Source: Gymnopilus junonius (Eukaryota; Basidiomycota; Agaricomycetes; Agaricales; Galerinaceae). From it: a DNA stretch of 64,000 nucleotides. Within the stretch, counting starts at the first letter, position 1. Every line of letters begins with the position of its first letter. The position numbers were made by a program, and so were the translations under genes. Below are positions 31,296 through 44,155 of this stretch, one piece after another. Under the pieces are notes generated by a model, which saw only the letters and a program-made list of their open reading frames with translations, was not told the DNA's origin and ran no database searches. The stretch lies in contig JADNYJ010000168.1 in NCBI GenBank assembly GCA_015501075.1, forward strand, positions 18,029 to 82,028, read 5' to 3'.

Positions 31296-31350
31296 ACACA
31301 TTGTGATCCCTCTTGTCCATAGAATGCTTTCTAACTGTCTTGGTTTCTTG

Positions 31351-32650
31351 TCAGTCCTTCAAACACTCAGCTATTGGTGTTTTTTTTGACTGATGATATA
31401 ATCCAGGAAATGCCCACTTGAACATGCACATGTCACCAGCAAAGGCGGGCTTGTTGAAGGTGGAGTAGAGCTGGACATCTGCACTTACAAAATCATCTCT
31501 GCAAGGATCGAGAATTTTTTGCTGCAAAACTTGCCGAAGACTCAAGCGAGTTCTCGACGATGAAATTGAGAAAGTTGGGCAACATTTTGCCTCCCTGGCC
31601 ATCTCTGATTCCATTCCAATCCATCATCAGCTTCAGGTGAATGACTGTGGTTGCAACCTGGGGACAGGGAAGGCAAAATTTCTCTGTGCCACAGTCTTCC
31701 AATCCATGTTCTTCTCGCAACAATTATTTGCAACCTCTCTCCCATTTTGCCAAAATTGAATCGGCCATTGACGTTCTTTCCGTCGATGTGGCCACTGAAC
31801 TCGAGAAACTTTCCACAATTCCACCTGCAGATGCATTTCCATTGAGGCACACCATGCTGAATGTGTCCGCATCCAGACGGATCTCAGCAAAGTTGTGTAC
31901 ACAGCGTTGTCCATTACTGTCATGAAGCATCAAGTCTCAGACAAAGTGGATGATATTGCGAAAAGTTGGAAGTAGGGTTGCTGAAGTTCAGTTCAGTTCA
32001 GTTCTTTGGCAATTTTCCGAACTGAGAACTGAACTTCCCAGTTCAGTTTCAGTTCTCAGTTCAAACTGGTTCAAACTGTTCTGAACTGGCAATGGCCAGA
32101 ACATAAAATTTCCTTTCATCTGAGGCTTTGAAATAGTAGATATACTATAGATATGTCTATCTTCTATCATTGGAATTGCTATATGTACAAAACAGTATAT
32201 TATTTACTGATTTTTCAAGCATTGGGTAGTGTATGTAATCATGTCCTCACACAATAAATAAAATCATTTTAAGAAATTATTTTATGTCATCTAGTGCTTG
32301 GGATTAGTGCTAAGAAGTTCTCTATACATTATGGGAATCTAATGGTAATTTTTTGATGCCAAAATAATCATTTTGAAGGTCAAAATTTGATAATTTTAAC
32401 CACACCCAAGAAACAGTTCAGTTCAGTTCGAATGACTGGCCATAGGCCGAACTGAGAACCAGAACTGCATCCAAACTGCAGTTCAGTTCAGCCAGTTCAG
32501 GTTCAAACTGTCAGTTTGAACTGAACTTTGGCAACCCTAGTTGGAAGAAGCAAAGCTGTCCTGGACCAGCGAAATGAAAATATCCAATTCACGGCAGGAG
32601 ACGAAAACTCTGATATCAAGGTTTCTACAGGTAAGATGAATCACAATTGC
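31351..32650. pseudogene. Decayed coding stretch interrupted by a MITE
   Basis: Both strands carry open, coding-like fragments (plus: AKIESAIDVLSVDVATELEK; minus: GNASAGGIVESFSSSVATS and VIHLKLMMDWNGIRDGQGGK), so the true strand is undecided. The MITE at 31973-32539 splits it: on the plus strand, VDDIAKSWK before the insertion continues as WKKQSCPGPAK after it if one copy of the target duplication is removed. No family recognised. Confidence 0.35.
31973..32539. mobile_element. hAT-type MITE with 8-bp target-site duplication
   Basis: 567 bases bounded by TAGGGTTGCTGAAGTTCAGT at the left and the inverse of TAGGGTTGCCAAAGTTCAGT at the right (two mismatches in about 23). Flanked on both sides by GTTGGAAG (31965-31972 and 32540-32547), an 8-bp duplication as expected for hAT elements. 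Subterminal regions are packed with GAACTGAA/TTCAGTTC units; the centre is AT-rich and non-coding. Confidence 0.85.
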
Positions 32651-32869
32651 ATATGTTAATTAGAGATTTCAATACCGAATATATAGACATTTCTTCAACC
32701 CACTGCTTGCCCATGTTGATCCTATCCTCCAGTTATCCATATTCATTGCCATTGTGTTTCAGACTCTTTTCAGCATTGGTCGAAATGGTACATCTGCTCT
32801 GATGGAAATGCTGCAATATCTAGTAAACTCTCCTTCATGTGAAGCAACCCCGATCTTTCTGCACAAGAC

Positions 32870-35760
32870 CAAAAGGTGCTATCTGACTTTCCGTCCGACC
32901 CTCACTCATTTAAAAACTTGCTCATTTAAAACTCGCTCAACCTGGAAGCTGATGCCATCATCTATGCGGTTTGCCCAAATGACAAGTGTCAAGCCACATA
33001 TGCTGCGAAGTACAAAGATGGGTCCCCTGTTGCTATATACCTTCCACTGTAAAGCTCATCACATGGGCAGATGATGCAAAGAACAGTCCTATGTCCTCAG
33101 GTGATTGAGAAGCATACAATCTACATACCGATAAAACCTTCGTCTACTTCAATCCCTTCACTTGGGTTGGGCGACTTGTTTCACACCCTGGAGTTGAAGC
33201 AGATGCAGATAAATCATGGGATAGGTCTAAGACCCCGCAGGAGTTGCCTGCACAATGCGCGACATTTTCAATGCTGATATTCTCTGCAATTTCAAAGGGC
33301 TGAATGGTGCTCACTTCAGCATGGGCAATGGTGAGGGATGCTATGTCTTCTCTCTATCTATTGATTTCTTCAACCTGCTGGGCAACAAACAAGCAGGTAA
33401 GAAATCTCAATTGGTCTTATCACCCTTGTCTGCCTCAATCTACCCCCAATATTCGCTACAAGCCTGAGAACATGTTTCTCACTGGCGTAATTCTGGACCA
33501 AATGAACCCTTTGTCAGCGATCAACCACTTCCTCAAGCCATTAGTTGATGACTTTCTCAAGTTCTGGGATCCTGGTGTACATTACAGTCAAACTGATGGC
33601 ATCCGGGTGGGCGACTAGTGCGATGTGCCATAGTGTGCTTCATCTGTGACTTACCTGCTGCCCAAAAACTGCAGGCTTTGCATCTATTGCCCATACTCAT
33701 TTTTGTTCAATCTGTCATTGTAATCTCAAAATGCATGGATACGGGAATCTCGATTATACCTCTTGGCATCAGAGAACAATGAAGACTGTCGAAGAACAGC
33801 CAAGCAATTCAGAAGGGCTGGTTCAAGTCCAACAGCTGACAAAATTGTCGCTAGCACTGGCATTCGCTGGTCGCAATCCTTCGTCTTCCATACTTTGACC
33901 TATCATGCTTTGTTGTTGTTGATGCAATGCCAATCTCTTCCTCGGCCTCATCCATGAACATTTTGATACCATCCTTGGGCTATGAGTCCCAAAGCTGAGA
34001 AGGAGCCACCTGTTTTCAATGTCATATCTCTGATTCATGGAAGCAAATGAGCAAGGGCGAATGCGCATCAATGAGATGGATTATCCACTGGCTGGACCAT
34101 CCTATGTGTCAGGATCTTCGGATGGAGGCAGGGATGTCAATGTGGCAGAAGCGATTCTCTTCGCAACACCTCTCAATTTTGCAAGTGGTAGCACTTGAGC
34201 TTGGCTGTAAGCCGATCACAACTGATATAAGTAAGACAAAGAGCCTACCCATGCAGATTATTCTCATGGCATTCTTCACTGGGGTGGGCTTCTTTTCATT
34301 CCTGCTTTGTTGTCCTATCTGCTCATGACTTCTTATTTCCAGCAAATGCATGAAACTGAAACTGAGTATGATCCAGAGGGTCATTTGGCGTCAGGCACCC
34401 AGTGTGGTCATGTTCTTACACAGAAGGAGCAGCAGAGATACATTCTGACATTGAACACCTGGTTCAACCATCATGGTTGACATCTCTGCCAGCCAAACTT
34501 GGTCTAAGCAGTCATGGAAAGCTCAAGCTGACCAATGGTGTGTCCTTGGACAACCCTCCTACCCATTACTTGACTCGCCTTTGGTCCAATTCTGGTGGAC
34601 CCACTGATGAGCTGAGAGGTGCCATCGTATCCTTGAAATCACCCTCCACCTTGTTTCAGCAGTTGCCACTGCCACCTCTCGAGTTACCTCAGTTGTACAT
34701 GCCAAAACTTACCTTGACCACATGCTCGCATACCTTCATGGCTTGAAGGAGTTGTTCCACAATATGCATTCATTCCTAATCAACACATGGCCATTCACCT
34801 CTATGAATACCTTGTATTTTATGGCCCAGTTCATTCCTGGTGGACCTTTCCATTTGAAAGGGTTATCAGCATGCTCCAACGCATCTCGACAAACTACAAA
34901 CCAAGTAGGTGTTGAGTTTGGTTTGTTTGTAAGTATACTAATGAGTTATAGGTGAATATGAGGAAACAATCTCATGTTCGTTTATGTGAGCAAGTAATTT
35001 ACAAAATCTCTTCCATAGAGTTGGAATGCCCGAGGTCATCCAAAATTGTGAGCCCATGCTCAGAAGCCTTATCAACCCACAAGTCCGAAATACCCTTGTG
35101 ACCGACATTCTCAGCCTGTCTCGACATGAAGTCCATGATGATGAAGAGCAGGTAGAGGATTTTACAGCTCGGACAAAGCATCCAGTGATGCCTCTTCCAG
35201 AAGCGCTTCAGGAATGTCTTCTTGCATCATTTGACCAGCCGTTGGGTGCAACTGTCCTGTCACATGTTGTGATTCATGGGTTAACATATTCATCATCCTG
35301 GAAGCATCTCGGCAACTCATCTATATTACTTCATTCTGGTTCTCCGAACAAGTACTTGCCAGCACGCATTGATTATATCACTCAAGTTGACTTTGAAGAT
35401 CATGATGACCCTTGTAATGCAACTTATATTACTGCCCAGAAGTACAAGCTGGCTAATGTGCACACTGATCCATTTACATCTTTCCCTCTCCTTCAAGGAC
35501 AGCTTTGGAGTCAGAAATTGGGAGAGCTAGAGTTGTTCCACCTGAGTGACATTCATTCCCATTTTGCCTACCTACCTTTACAATGGGAAGAAAAGGATCT
35601 GATGGTTATGATAGGTCTGTCCCATGTAAGTTTGCCACCACTTTTACCTGGGTTTTGCTGTAAGCTGATATGTGGCTGTGTAGGAACTTTTGCTGGAAGA
35701 CTGACTCTATGACGTAGGCAAGTGACTCGCTTTTGTGGACCTTGCAGTGACCCCCACAGC
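32870..35760 (+). mobile_element. Tnp2/Plavaka-type (CACTA-like) transposase relic
   Basis: Ordered fragments of a large agaric transposase. First WADDAKNSPMSSGD and FVYFNPFTWVGRLVSHPGVE (about 33060-33200), then NIRYKPENMFLTGVILDQMN and INHFLKPLVDDFLKFWDPGV (33450-33580). The core YFDLSCFVVVDAM follows near 33890-33930; a one-base loss right after DAM (about 33932) precedes NLFLGLIHEHF in the next frame. The C-terminal part is open over 35026-35712 (228 aa), including EALQECLLASFDQPLGATVL and ATYITAQKYKLANVHTDPFT. DDE-type cut-and-paste transposases of this group move CACTA-like elements. Many stops make this copy inactive. I did not find its terminal repeats. Confidence 0.65.
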
Positions 35761-35764
35761 GTGC

Positions 35765-36195
35765 GATTTATTTTCTTCTGCCTGAAATATATAGTTTTAG
35801 AAATTATTTTGTGTTACCGGGAAACCTAATGTCAATGTTACATTTTATCTCACATTTAAGACTCAATAAACTTAATGAAAAGGCAAGATTTGTGTTGCAT
35901 TTGTGTTTCCCTGAAATGTCTCTTTTTTTATGTCCATAATTTTATTCACAAAGGACACATTTTTCGAATGATTCTGAAGCTTATAAATCCCACTCAAACT
36001 CTTAAATCTTAACTTGAATGAATGCATTAGAAATGAAACCATTGTTAGCAAATTTTTCATATTGAAAATGTTGAATTTAAAATAGGTTTTATATGTCAAT
36101 AAGCAGGTCAAAAATGCAAACATGTTTAATAAATTCTCTCAATCATTTTTTGTTGACTTAAATAACCCTGTGCCAGCAGTGTCTGGAGGCCATTG
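35765..36195. other. AT-rich non-coding sequence
   Basis: No gene seen. AT-rich, with short Leu/Phe/Ile-rich frames only. Probably the 3' flank of the transposase relic. Confidence 0.35.
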
Positions 36196-36673
36196 TGTTG
36201 ACACAACAAGTGTCCATGTGACTACATCACATAACTCACATGACATGCATGATCAGACATGTCTATATGTGACTAGATCCAGTGATGGCAGAGTATCACA
36301 GCCATCTTATATGACTAAAACATGCGATCACTTAGTGAGCATATTACTCATCCTATGAGTAGATATTAGTAATTACATAGTAATTAGCTGAGTAATTGCC
36401 TTATGCATTACTCATACATAGTTAGTCACTGCATGTCCTGTAGGTATATAAGGACGCTCCAAACAGCATCCTAATCTAAGTTATTCACACTTCTAAGTAG
36501 TAGCCTAAGTAGTCACCTTAGCACTAGCCTCTCACAACCCAGGTAAGCCTAGTAGCTACATCGATACTATGCAGAGCACATCATGCATGCAGTGGTTTGC
36601 CACTGTATGTACCTCTTGCTGCTCAATACATTGAGTGGAGTTCTGCTCACTAAGTTGCAACCTGAGATCAACA
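36196..36673 (+). mobile_element. Probable solo LTR
   Basis: Begins TGTTGACACAAC and ends ATCAACA, so the ends TGTTGA/TCAACA are inverted. A TATATAAGG box lies at about 36443-36451, followed by a ctaagtagt-rich leader, as in promoter-bearing LTRs. No 5-bp duplication is clear at the edges (cattg and atgac), so the boundaries are approximate and the call tentative. Confidence 0.4.
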
Positions 36674-36954
36674 ATGACAAACTGTCACAAGCCTTTCAAA
36701 AACTCTTGCTTAATTACTATATTTTTAATATATTTGTATGATACCGGCACCTGCCAAAAAACCATAAAGGCAGGCAAAAGATATCCGCAAAATTTCTTGT
36801 ATTTTGCGGTCAAAATGCAGGCGACGCATCGAGGACAGGGTGAGGCTGATGTGCTAATCACGAGAGGTGATAGCCACGATTGTCACATCCACTTTGGGAT
36901 ATTTGTCAGCCCTATGCAGATGTGCAGATGGGCAGAGGGGTGGACTCTTGAAAT

Positions 36955-37060
36955 TCAGAACCTTCTGTTATATTCCATCCTTCTTAGATGGCTGTTTATA
37001 TACTACAATCTCAATCATACCCAGGCTCCTAAAACCAGCCTCTAGTATTGCTCGCAAGAG
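36955..37060. mobile_element. Copia LTR fragment
   Basis: Carries ctgtttatatactacaatct, as in the 44060-44085 LTR, directly joined to cccaggctcctaaaa.cagcctctagtattgctc, as in the 39414-39450 LTR. It thus preserves a longer LTR structure than the left LTR of the Copia element itself. Confidence 0.55.
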
Positions 37061-37097
37061 CTTCATCTGAGAGCGGGACACATGTGTTTCATCAGAG

Positions 37098-38556
37098 AGG
37101 CACCTGCAGCCATGACCATAGCTGCTGCTGCTGCAGGGACATAGGCAGCAGTGGCAATGGCAGCAGTGATGGCTATGACAATAACTGTCATCTAGTCTTG
37201 CTGCTCACCATGTGGGACCTCCTCACCACCTCCCTCGCTGTGTAGTATAACATAAACATGCCGTATGTACTTTTAGACTATAAAATATATATTTTTCTTA
37301 AGTCTTGCGGTCCGCCATTCCGAACTGCGAACTGACAGAACTGAACTGGAGAACCAGTTTTGAGTTCGGTCCAGTTCCAGTTTGGTTCTGGCAATTTTTC
37401 AGAGTTGTTTCGTTCTCGAAAATTGTGGAGAACTGGACTGAACCGAACTCGGCAATCCTACTGCAAGAGCTCACTGAGAGCGGACAGTGTTCATCAGAGA
37501 AAACAAATATTTTGAATAAAAGTACAAACAAACTAAGGGCTCAAGCTCGGATATAGAGGCTGGCATTTTATAGATTCACGTGATCTGCATGAGCAATGTC
37601 AAGGCTGTTTTTACAGTGTGATATGCAGGCATGTCACCAGGACCATGCCCAATTTGGAACTGCTGAATTTCCCCCCTTGTCCACTACAATTAGGAGGTAA
37701 ACCCCTTTCCTCATGTCGATTTAGCCATGCCGTATGTTCAAACAGTTAAAGATAAATACAATTGGCACAATTAGGAATTATGCCACTTGAATAAGTGAGA
37801 AACATGCAAAAGTAACCTTCCCATGGTGTTATTGTAAATTGTAATGAGTGCAAGTGAATGGGTTCACCTAATTGTATGCAAAAATATGGCTCTCCTGCTC
37901 ATTCACACTAGAATTATGGTAACCAGTAATGGTAGACACATTATTAAAGAAAACTCACACCTAATTTGCATAAATATGGGGGAAGGAACTTAATAAGTAC
38001 TTGAAAGAATTATTGGATTAACAGCCCACAAGATGGTTGCCCATGCAGATCACGTGAATCTATAAAATGCCAGCCTCTATATGCGAACTTGAGCTCTTAG
38101 GTTTGTTTGTACCTTTGTTTGTATGTCAAAATATTTGTATTTCTCTGATGCAACACTGGTCCCACTCTCAGGTGAAGCTCTTGCGAGTAGGGTTGCCGAA
38201 GTTCGGTTCAGTCCAGTTCTCCACCAATTTTCGAGAACCGAGAACTGAACTCTGAAAAAATTGCCAGAACTGAACTGGAACTGGACTGAACCTCAAAGAA
38301 CTGGTTCTCCCAGTTCAGTTCTGTCTAGTTCCAGTTGGACTGGCGACCGCAAGACTTAAGAAAAAATATATATTTTATAGTCTAAAAGTACATACGGCAT
38401 GTTTATGTATACTACACAGTGAGGGAGGTGGTGAGGAGGTCCCACATGGTGAGCAGCAAGACTAGATGACAGTTATATCATAGCCATCACTGCTGCCATT
38501 GCACTGCTGCCTATGTCCCTGCAGCAGCAGCAGCTATGGTCGTGGTGCAGGTGCCT
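37098..38556. repeat. 1.46 kb palindromic element (two inverted arms of about 0.5 kb)
   Basis: The left arm (37098-37591) and right arm (38042-38556) are reverse complements with minor differences. Both carry gcagcagcagcagctatggt (or its inverse), the AT stretch around tatatattt, and gatcacgtgaatctataaaa at the inner ends. The spacer is about 450 bases and non-coding. Each arm contains one end of the hAT-like repeat (GGCAATCCTA near 37453-37462; TAGGGTTGCCGAAGTTCGG from 38188). Confidence 0.75.
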
Positions 38557-38574
38557 GTCATAATAGTTTTCCAT

Positions 38575-38775
38575 GCTGATGTGGGGGCACTGGAGATGCG
38601 GCGATGGTGGTGGCCTCCACAATGATGCTGTGGGTTCCATGTTGATGTGGGGGCATGGCACCCCCTACACTGACAGGGTGGGTTCCACATTGATGTGTGG
38701 GTTGTCTCGTTGTGCACCAGTCACCTCCACACCTATGCAGTGGGTTCCTCGCTGATGTTGGAGGCACCTGGTGCT
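38575..38775. repeat. Degenerate minisatellite
   Basis: Four or five irregular copies of a unit like gtgggttcca..ttgatgtg, separated by variable spacers. Reading frames through it give repeated His/Gly/Thr-rich peptides that I treat as artefacts. Confidence 0.5.
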
Positions 38776-39227
38776 TGATGTGGCAGTTACACCTCTGGCT
38801 CACTCTTGCTGGTGAGGGAGGTGGAATTGGCTAGCCAGACAGCCATTAGAATCTAATAAAGGGAAAAGGATATGATCAGTATGTCATCAAGAAAGAAAAA
38901 AAAAACAAGACAGAACATGCTCATGAAACCATTGCAAGCACATCCTGTGACGTACCTGGTCCGCCTCCCTCTTCAAGGGTCCCGCTTCTGCTGTTACAGC
39001 CCCGATCCTTTACCTATCAGCCCACATCCTCATCTGAGGGAGGGGCAATGCAATGTGGAAAGAGGAAAGACGTGGTGACGATGATTGATGGTTAGTTGAT
39101 AAGCTTGCATGTGGCTGTAAGTGAATTCAAGCTCCGACTTAATTCCAGGCAGTGGCATCAAGTCACAAAATCCTCGATATTTCGACTTCTTGGGGCTCAT
39201 TTGGGGCCCAAAATTTTGAGAAATTCA

Positions 39228-39413
39228 TCCTTAGAAGTTCAGTTCAAACTGGTTCAAACCTGGTCCTCAGAAATTTCAGAATCTGAGAACCAAGAACCGA
39301 ACCTGCTCAGCCTACAGCTGGACTGAACTTGAACAGAACTGAACTTTCAGTTCAGTTCTGCCGGTTCGGGTTCTTTGCAATGGTTCAGAACTGAACTTCA
39401 GCATCCCTACTTG
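39228..39413. mobile_element. hAT-like MITE remnant
   Basis: Dense GAACTGAA/TTCAGTTC units ending in gaacttcagcatccctact, the inverse of TAGGGATGCTGAAGTTC, which matches the terminal repeat of the element at 31973-32539. The left end is not recognisable. It abuts the Copia left LTR. Confidence 0.55.
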
Positions 39414-42400
39414 TGAGCAATACTAGAGGCTAGTTTTAGGAGCCTGGATCATACCTACTATCTAAGGTAAGTATTCAATCTCTGACTGAATGTCAGATAC
39501 TCGGGTTGTCTGCCTACACCCCAACACTCCCCCTCAAGCCAAGGAGTCCGATAATCTGAGTTCGGCAACATGCTGAATGAACTTGGGCCTCTGTAAAGGC
39601 TTAGTAAATATGTCTGCCATTTGTTGAGGATCTCAGCAGTCCTTTATACACACTGATTCTTCTTTGACTCTCTCTCTAACCCAATGCCATCTTATATCTA
39701 TATGTTTACCCCTCTTATGAAACTGGGGATTTTTAGCCATAGCAATAGAACCGTCATTATCTCCCAGAATGAGAGTCAGTTCTTTCTGCTCAAAGCCTAT
39801 TTCTTCATATAAAGCATGGAGCCACATGGCTTCCCTAGATGCTTCAGATAATGCCACATATTCAGCTTCTGTGGAGGAAAGCGCGATCATGGACTGCTTC
39901 TTTGATCCCCATGTAATCCTCCTCCATGAGATAGGAACATGTACCCAGAAATAGATTTCCTGTCATCGGCATTTGCAAAGCCGGTGTCTGAGTACCCAAA
40001 GGCTAGATTGTTCCTCTGAAATTTGTGAGGTTTAGTTGTATAAGTGATACCATAATTCTTGGTCCCAGCTAAGTATCTGAGGACCCTCTTAGCCACCGTA
40101 TAATGAGCCATGCTCAGATTTGCTGTAAAGGCAGCCAATCTATTTATGGCATAAGCTATACCAGGCCTTGTGGCAGTTGCCAGATATTGAAGGGAACTGA
40201 TTAATGATGCATAAGAATTGCTTCTATTTCTGTCTGATCCTTTGGGGTTCAGTTTGAGCACTATATTTGGATCCAATGGTGTAGAAACTGGATTACACTT
40301 CTCCATACCCTTACGGCATAGAATAGTTTCAATATATTGCCTTTGTGAGATGGTAATGGAGTCCGGGGTTTGAGTAATCTCAATACCAACTATCTTTGTT
40401 GGTTCCCCAAGATCTGTAAGGTCCAATATAGAATTCAATTCACTTTTAAGCTTCTTCATGTGCTCGTCAGAGAGGGTGAACACTAATAGATCATTGACCC
40501 AGACTGTGATAATTTCCAAGTCATTAGTATGACCACTCCCCCTGATATAGGTGCACGGATCACTCCATAGCACTTGAAAGCCTATATTCTTTAATCTGTG
40601 ATCTAGCTCATGGTTCCACTCTTGGCCTGACTGCTTCAAACCATAAATGGTTTTAATCAATCAGCAAACTCTATCAGTGCCATCACTGAAACCTTCGGGC
40701 TGGCGCATAATGACCTGCTCCTTCAGTATTCCATTAAGGTAAGCACCCTTTATGTCCAACTGCTGAATTTTAAACTTCATTACAGGAATGAGGCTAATAT
40801 TGCAGGATTGTCTCTAAGCACACAACTGGAGAGAATGTGTCATTGTAGTCTTGTCTGGGTCTCTGTGTGCATCCTTTAGCCACTAGTCTCACTTTGTACT
40901 TAATTAGTTCCCTTAATTTATTATACTTCTTTGTGAGTACCCATTTATTAGCTATTGGGACTGCATCTGCTGGCCAGTCAGTGAGTTCCCAAGTACCCAT
41001 CTTCTTTAATTGATCCAATTTGGCATTTATGGCTGCTTCCCAATGTTCCCACTCTGGGGACCTCTTTGCCTCATGGATCATCTTTGGCTCATCACCTCGA
41101 GGGGAACTTCTGTGATCGCGTTCACAATATCTGATGATGTGAGTATGGCCTCATTCATCTCATCAGGGAACAGATCATGTAATCTTGCATAATCTACTCT
41201 GCTCCATGGTCTTAGCACTCTGGGCTCACTATTCCCAGAATCTTCTTCCAGATCATCCAGCTTCTTTCATTTCCTCTGACTAGGCTCATCAGTTATCTCT
41301 GGTGGCCTATTCTCTGCCAACAGATCTGTGCTCAATTTTGGCATGTTCACCTCCTGCTCCCCCTCAGGCCATACATCGGGCACCTCTATGCCAATTGATT
41401 CCATGGGGGCTGGGTGGTCAGGAAGTGTCAGGAAATGGAAGTTCCTTGATTTCAATATATTTTGACTCTGAGCACTGTAATACAATACCAATTTTGACCC
41501 ATCATTGAATCTGACAAACAAAAACTGTTTTGACTTGGGTCTTAATTTAGATTCTTGATGGGAACCTTGATTGAGTATCCATACAGGCACCCCAAACTCC
41601 TGGAGATAAGAAACATCTGGCCGTTGCCATGTCCACACCTCGAACGGAGTCTTGTTCAGGAGAGCCTTCATATGGGTTTGATTGTGTAAGTATGCTGCAT
41701 GCACCACAGCTAATTCCCAAAGGAATTCCAGGATGCACTGTGCATTCAACATTGCACATGCTAATTCCATGAGCATGCAGTTCATATGTTCTGCAATGCC
41801 ATTCTGCGAGGGGAATATGGTGCTGTCTGCTCAAGGTCTATTCCTTGAGTTCTGCACCAATCTTTAAGATCTGTATTAATAAATTCTCCCCCGCCATCTA
41901 TATGAATAGTGCGGGGTTGCATGCCTTTGACCCTTAATCTTGTAATGTAGTCTTTAATATTTTGCACTGCATCTGACTTTAATTTTAGAAAGCGCACATG
42001 TATGTGCCTGGCATGATTATCCACAAAGCTAATGTAATATTGATTGCCATGGATTGATGCTGTTTGGCACTTGCCCCAGAGATCATATGGGTCAACTCTC
42101 CAGGCCTCATTGTGCGCTGCTGCACCTTCTTCGGAAATGGAGCTATGAATTGCTTTGATTCCATACAAGCTTGGCAGTCCAGCTTTGGTGTTCTATTGTC
42201 CACATGGAAACCATCAACCAGCTGACCTTATATCATATGCTGCAAGCTGCTGTATCCTATGTGGCCAAAACATCTATGCCATACCTCTCAGCTCTGCGCT
42301 GCCTCTACAGCATTATTTACTCATTCTGTAGATGCACATATATTATTTTGCTGTTGTGTGGGTTTTCACATGTGCATCACCATGCGATATAAATGATTAT

Positions 42401-44155
42401 CTATTTTTGTCCCCTTCGCAATCAGCCAGCTGTCCTTGGTAAGCAGGGATAATACTCCATTCCCACCAAGATAACAGCCACTGCCAGCATCCCATCTGCC
42501 AAGTGAGATAAGATTGTTGTGATTATTAGGGATATGAAGGACATCTTCAATCCTCACAATATATTTATGTCCATTGACTGCTGATTCTAACTCAACAGTT
42601 CCTTTCCCTACAGTGCACATAGTCAAGTCTCCTACACCTTGAACTACTGCATTCTTCAGGGGCTTGTATGTAATAAATGTGTCACATTGATTCATGACAT
42701 GAGAAGTTGTTGCTGAGTTGGCAAGCCAATCATAATAGATAACTCACTCATCTATTCTGGCATAATTATGGGGATTGTAGTTGCTAAAATTATAAGCTAC
42801 TGTTCCGTCTTCTTGAATATCTTCCATATTATTAATGAATGCTACCATACTGTCCTTGGATGCCTCATCCTCCTGAGGATCCTGAGTCTCTGTGCACATG
42901 GTCTGATGGGTCTGGCCAACCTTCCACTTCTTCTGCAGTTGTTTGGCTGAGCTACCCTCTGGCTTCCCCTTGCAGCGGCATTTCCCGGTGCCATGGCCAA
43001 ACCATCCACAAAGGGAGCAATGCTCCTGTCCAAGGTATTTGCAATCAACGGTCTTGTGATTATCATGACTGCAGTGCTTGCATTTGTCTTTGTTAGTGCC
43101 CAAATGCATGTCACACTAATGCGGTTCACAAGCTTGTACTTCTGGCCTTGGCCTGGACCACTGACATAATTTATTTGATCCAAGGCTAGACTGCATTCCT
43201 GGTGGCATCAGTATTCCTCCATTAGAATACCAATGAAATCTTGTGACTTTATTTTTAGCTTCAACTTGTTCTCTTCTGGGTCTTTCTGCTTACTAATGTA
43301 TGGATCAGTAAACATGTCCCAGGAAGGAGGCAAGGATGATGCTATGATAATTTTAAATTGATCATCGGGGATCCGACTATTCTCGTCCATAGTATTGGAG
43401 TGCTCCCATAATTTCTTGAGCATTTAAGGTGTGCGACGATGTTGTCACCTTCATTTGCGGAAGTTTTAAATAGATTGCAAAGAATAGAAATCGCAATGTA
43501 ACTGCCCTTGACATCATGGACTGATGTGAGATTATCCCACATCTCCTTGGCAGTCTGGGCACTCTGCATGTGAATAAGCTGATTATCAGATATGTTCATC
43601 TGAATCAGCGACTGAGCATAAGAATCATTAAAGTGCCAGGCATCTAAATCCTCCATAGATGCATCTGTCCCAGGCTTCGAATAGTCCCTTTAGTATATTC
43701 TAGGACACAGCAAACCTTTAGCACTGTAACCATTCTGGTCCTCCAGGCTATCCAGTTGCTGTCTCTGAGCAATTCTGAAGCTTCATGATTGATTGAGCAA
43801 CACTGTGTCGACTTTGGTAATTGCCATCATGAATCTTGATCTTGATAAATATAGACTTGATTGATTTGATGTCACTGTTTGCTTTGAATTCACAAGGGTT
43901 TAAATGCTCTTGAAGTTGTTAAAGCCAGGGCCCATAACCCTTTGGCAATGGTGTAGTCTACATATGTAGCATTTAATAAAACCCTTTGACTTCATTTTGA
44001 GGAAGGTAGAGGATTTGGGTACAAGATCAGTTATATTCTGTCCTTCTCAGACAGCTGTTTATATACTACAATCTCGATCATACCTACTATCTAAGGTAAG
44101 TATTCAATCTCCAACTGAATGTCAGATACTCAGGTTGTCTGCCTATGCCCCAACA
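39414..44155 (-). mobile_element. Degenerate Ty1/Copia retrotransposon
   Basis: Minus-strand element in Copia order. The 5' LTR begins at 44155 (TGTTGGGGCATAGGCAGACA); the 3' LTR piece lies at 39414-39526 (TGTTGGGGTGTAGGCAGACA), preceded by the polypurine tract ttgagggggag (about 39527-39537). Gag (about 43790-43208, frameshifted) shows EDLDAWHFNDSYAQSLIQMN; the zinc knuckle (43109-42744) has CKHCSHDNHKTVDC and CSLCGWFGHGTGKC. Protease is at 42695-42366. Integrase (42168-41267) has YYISFVDNHARHIHVRFLK and IHIDGGGEFIN. Reverse transcriptase (41081-39887) has NKWVLTKKYNKLRELIKYKV and IYGLKQSGQEWNHELDHRL. RNase H (39890-39633) has LSSTEAEYVALSEASREAMW. The RT catalytic YVDD is WVND here. Many stops and shifts: dead. 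Confidence 0.85.

Noticed and set aside
34381..34405. Possible thirteenth hairpin around caggcacccag
   Set aside because: The inner sequence resembles the core, but the arms do not pair.
38473..38803. His/Pro/Gly-rich frames on the minus strand
   Set aside because: They arise from a degenerate minisatellite and the palindromic arm; no start context or homologous pattern.
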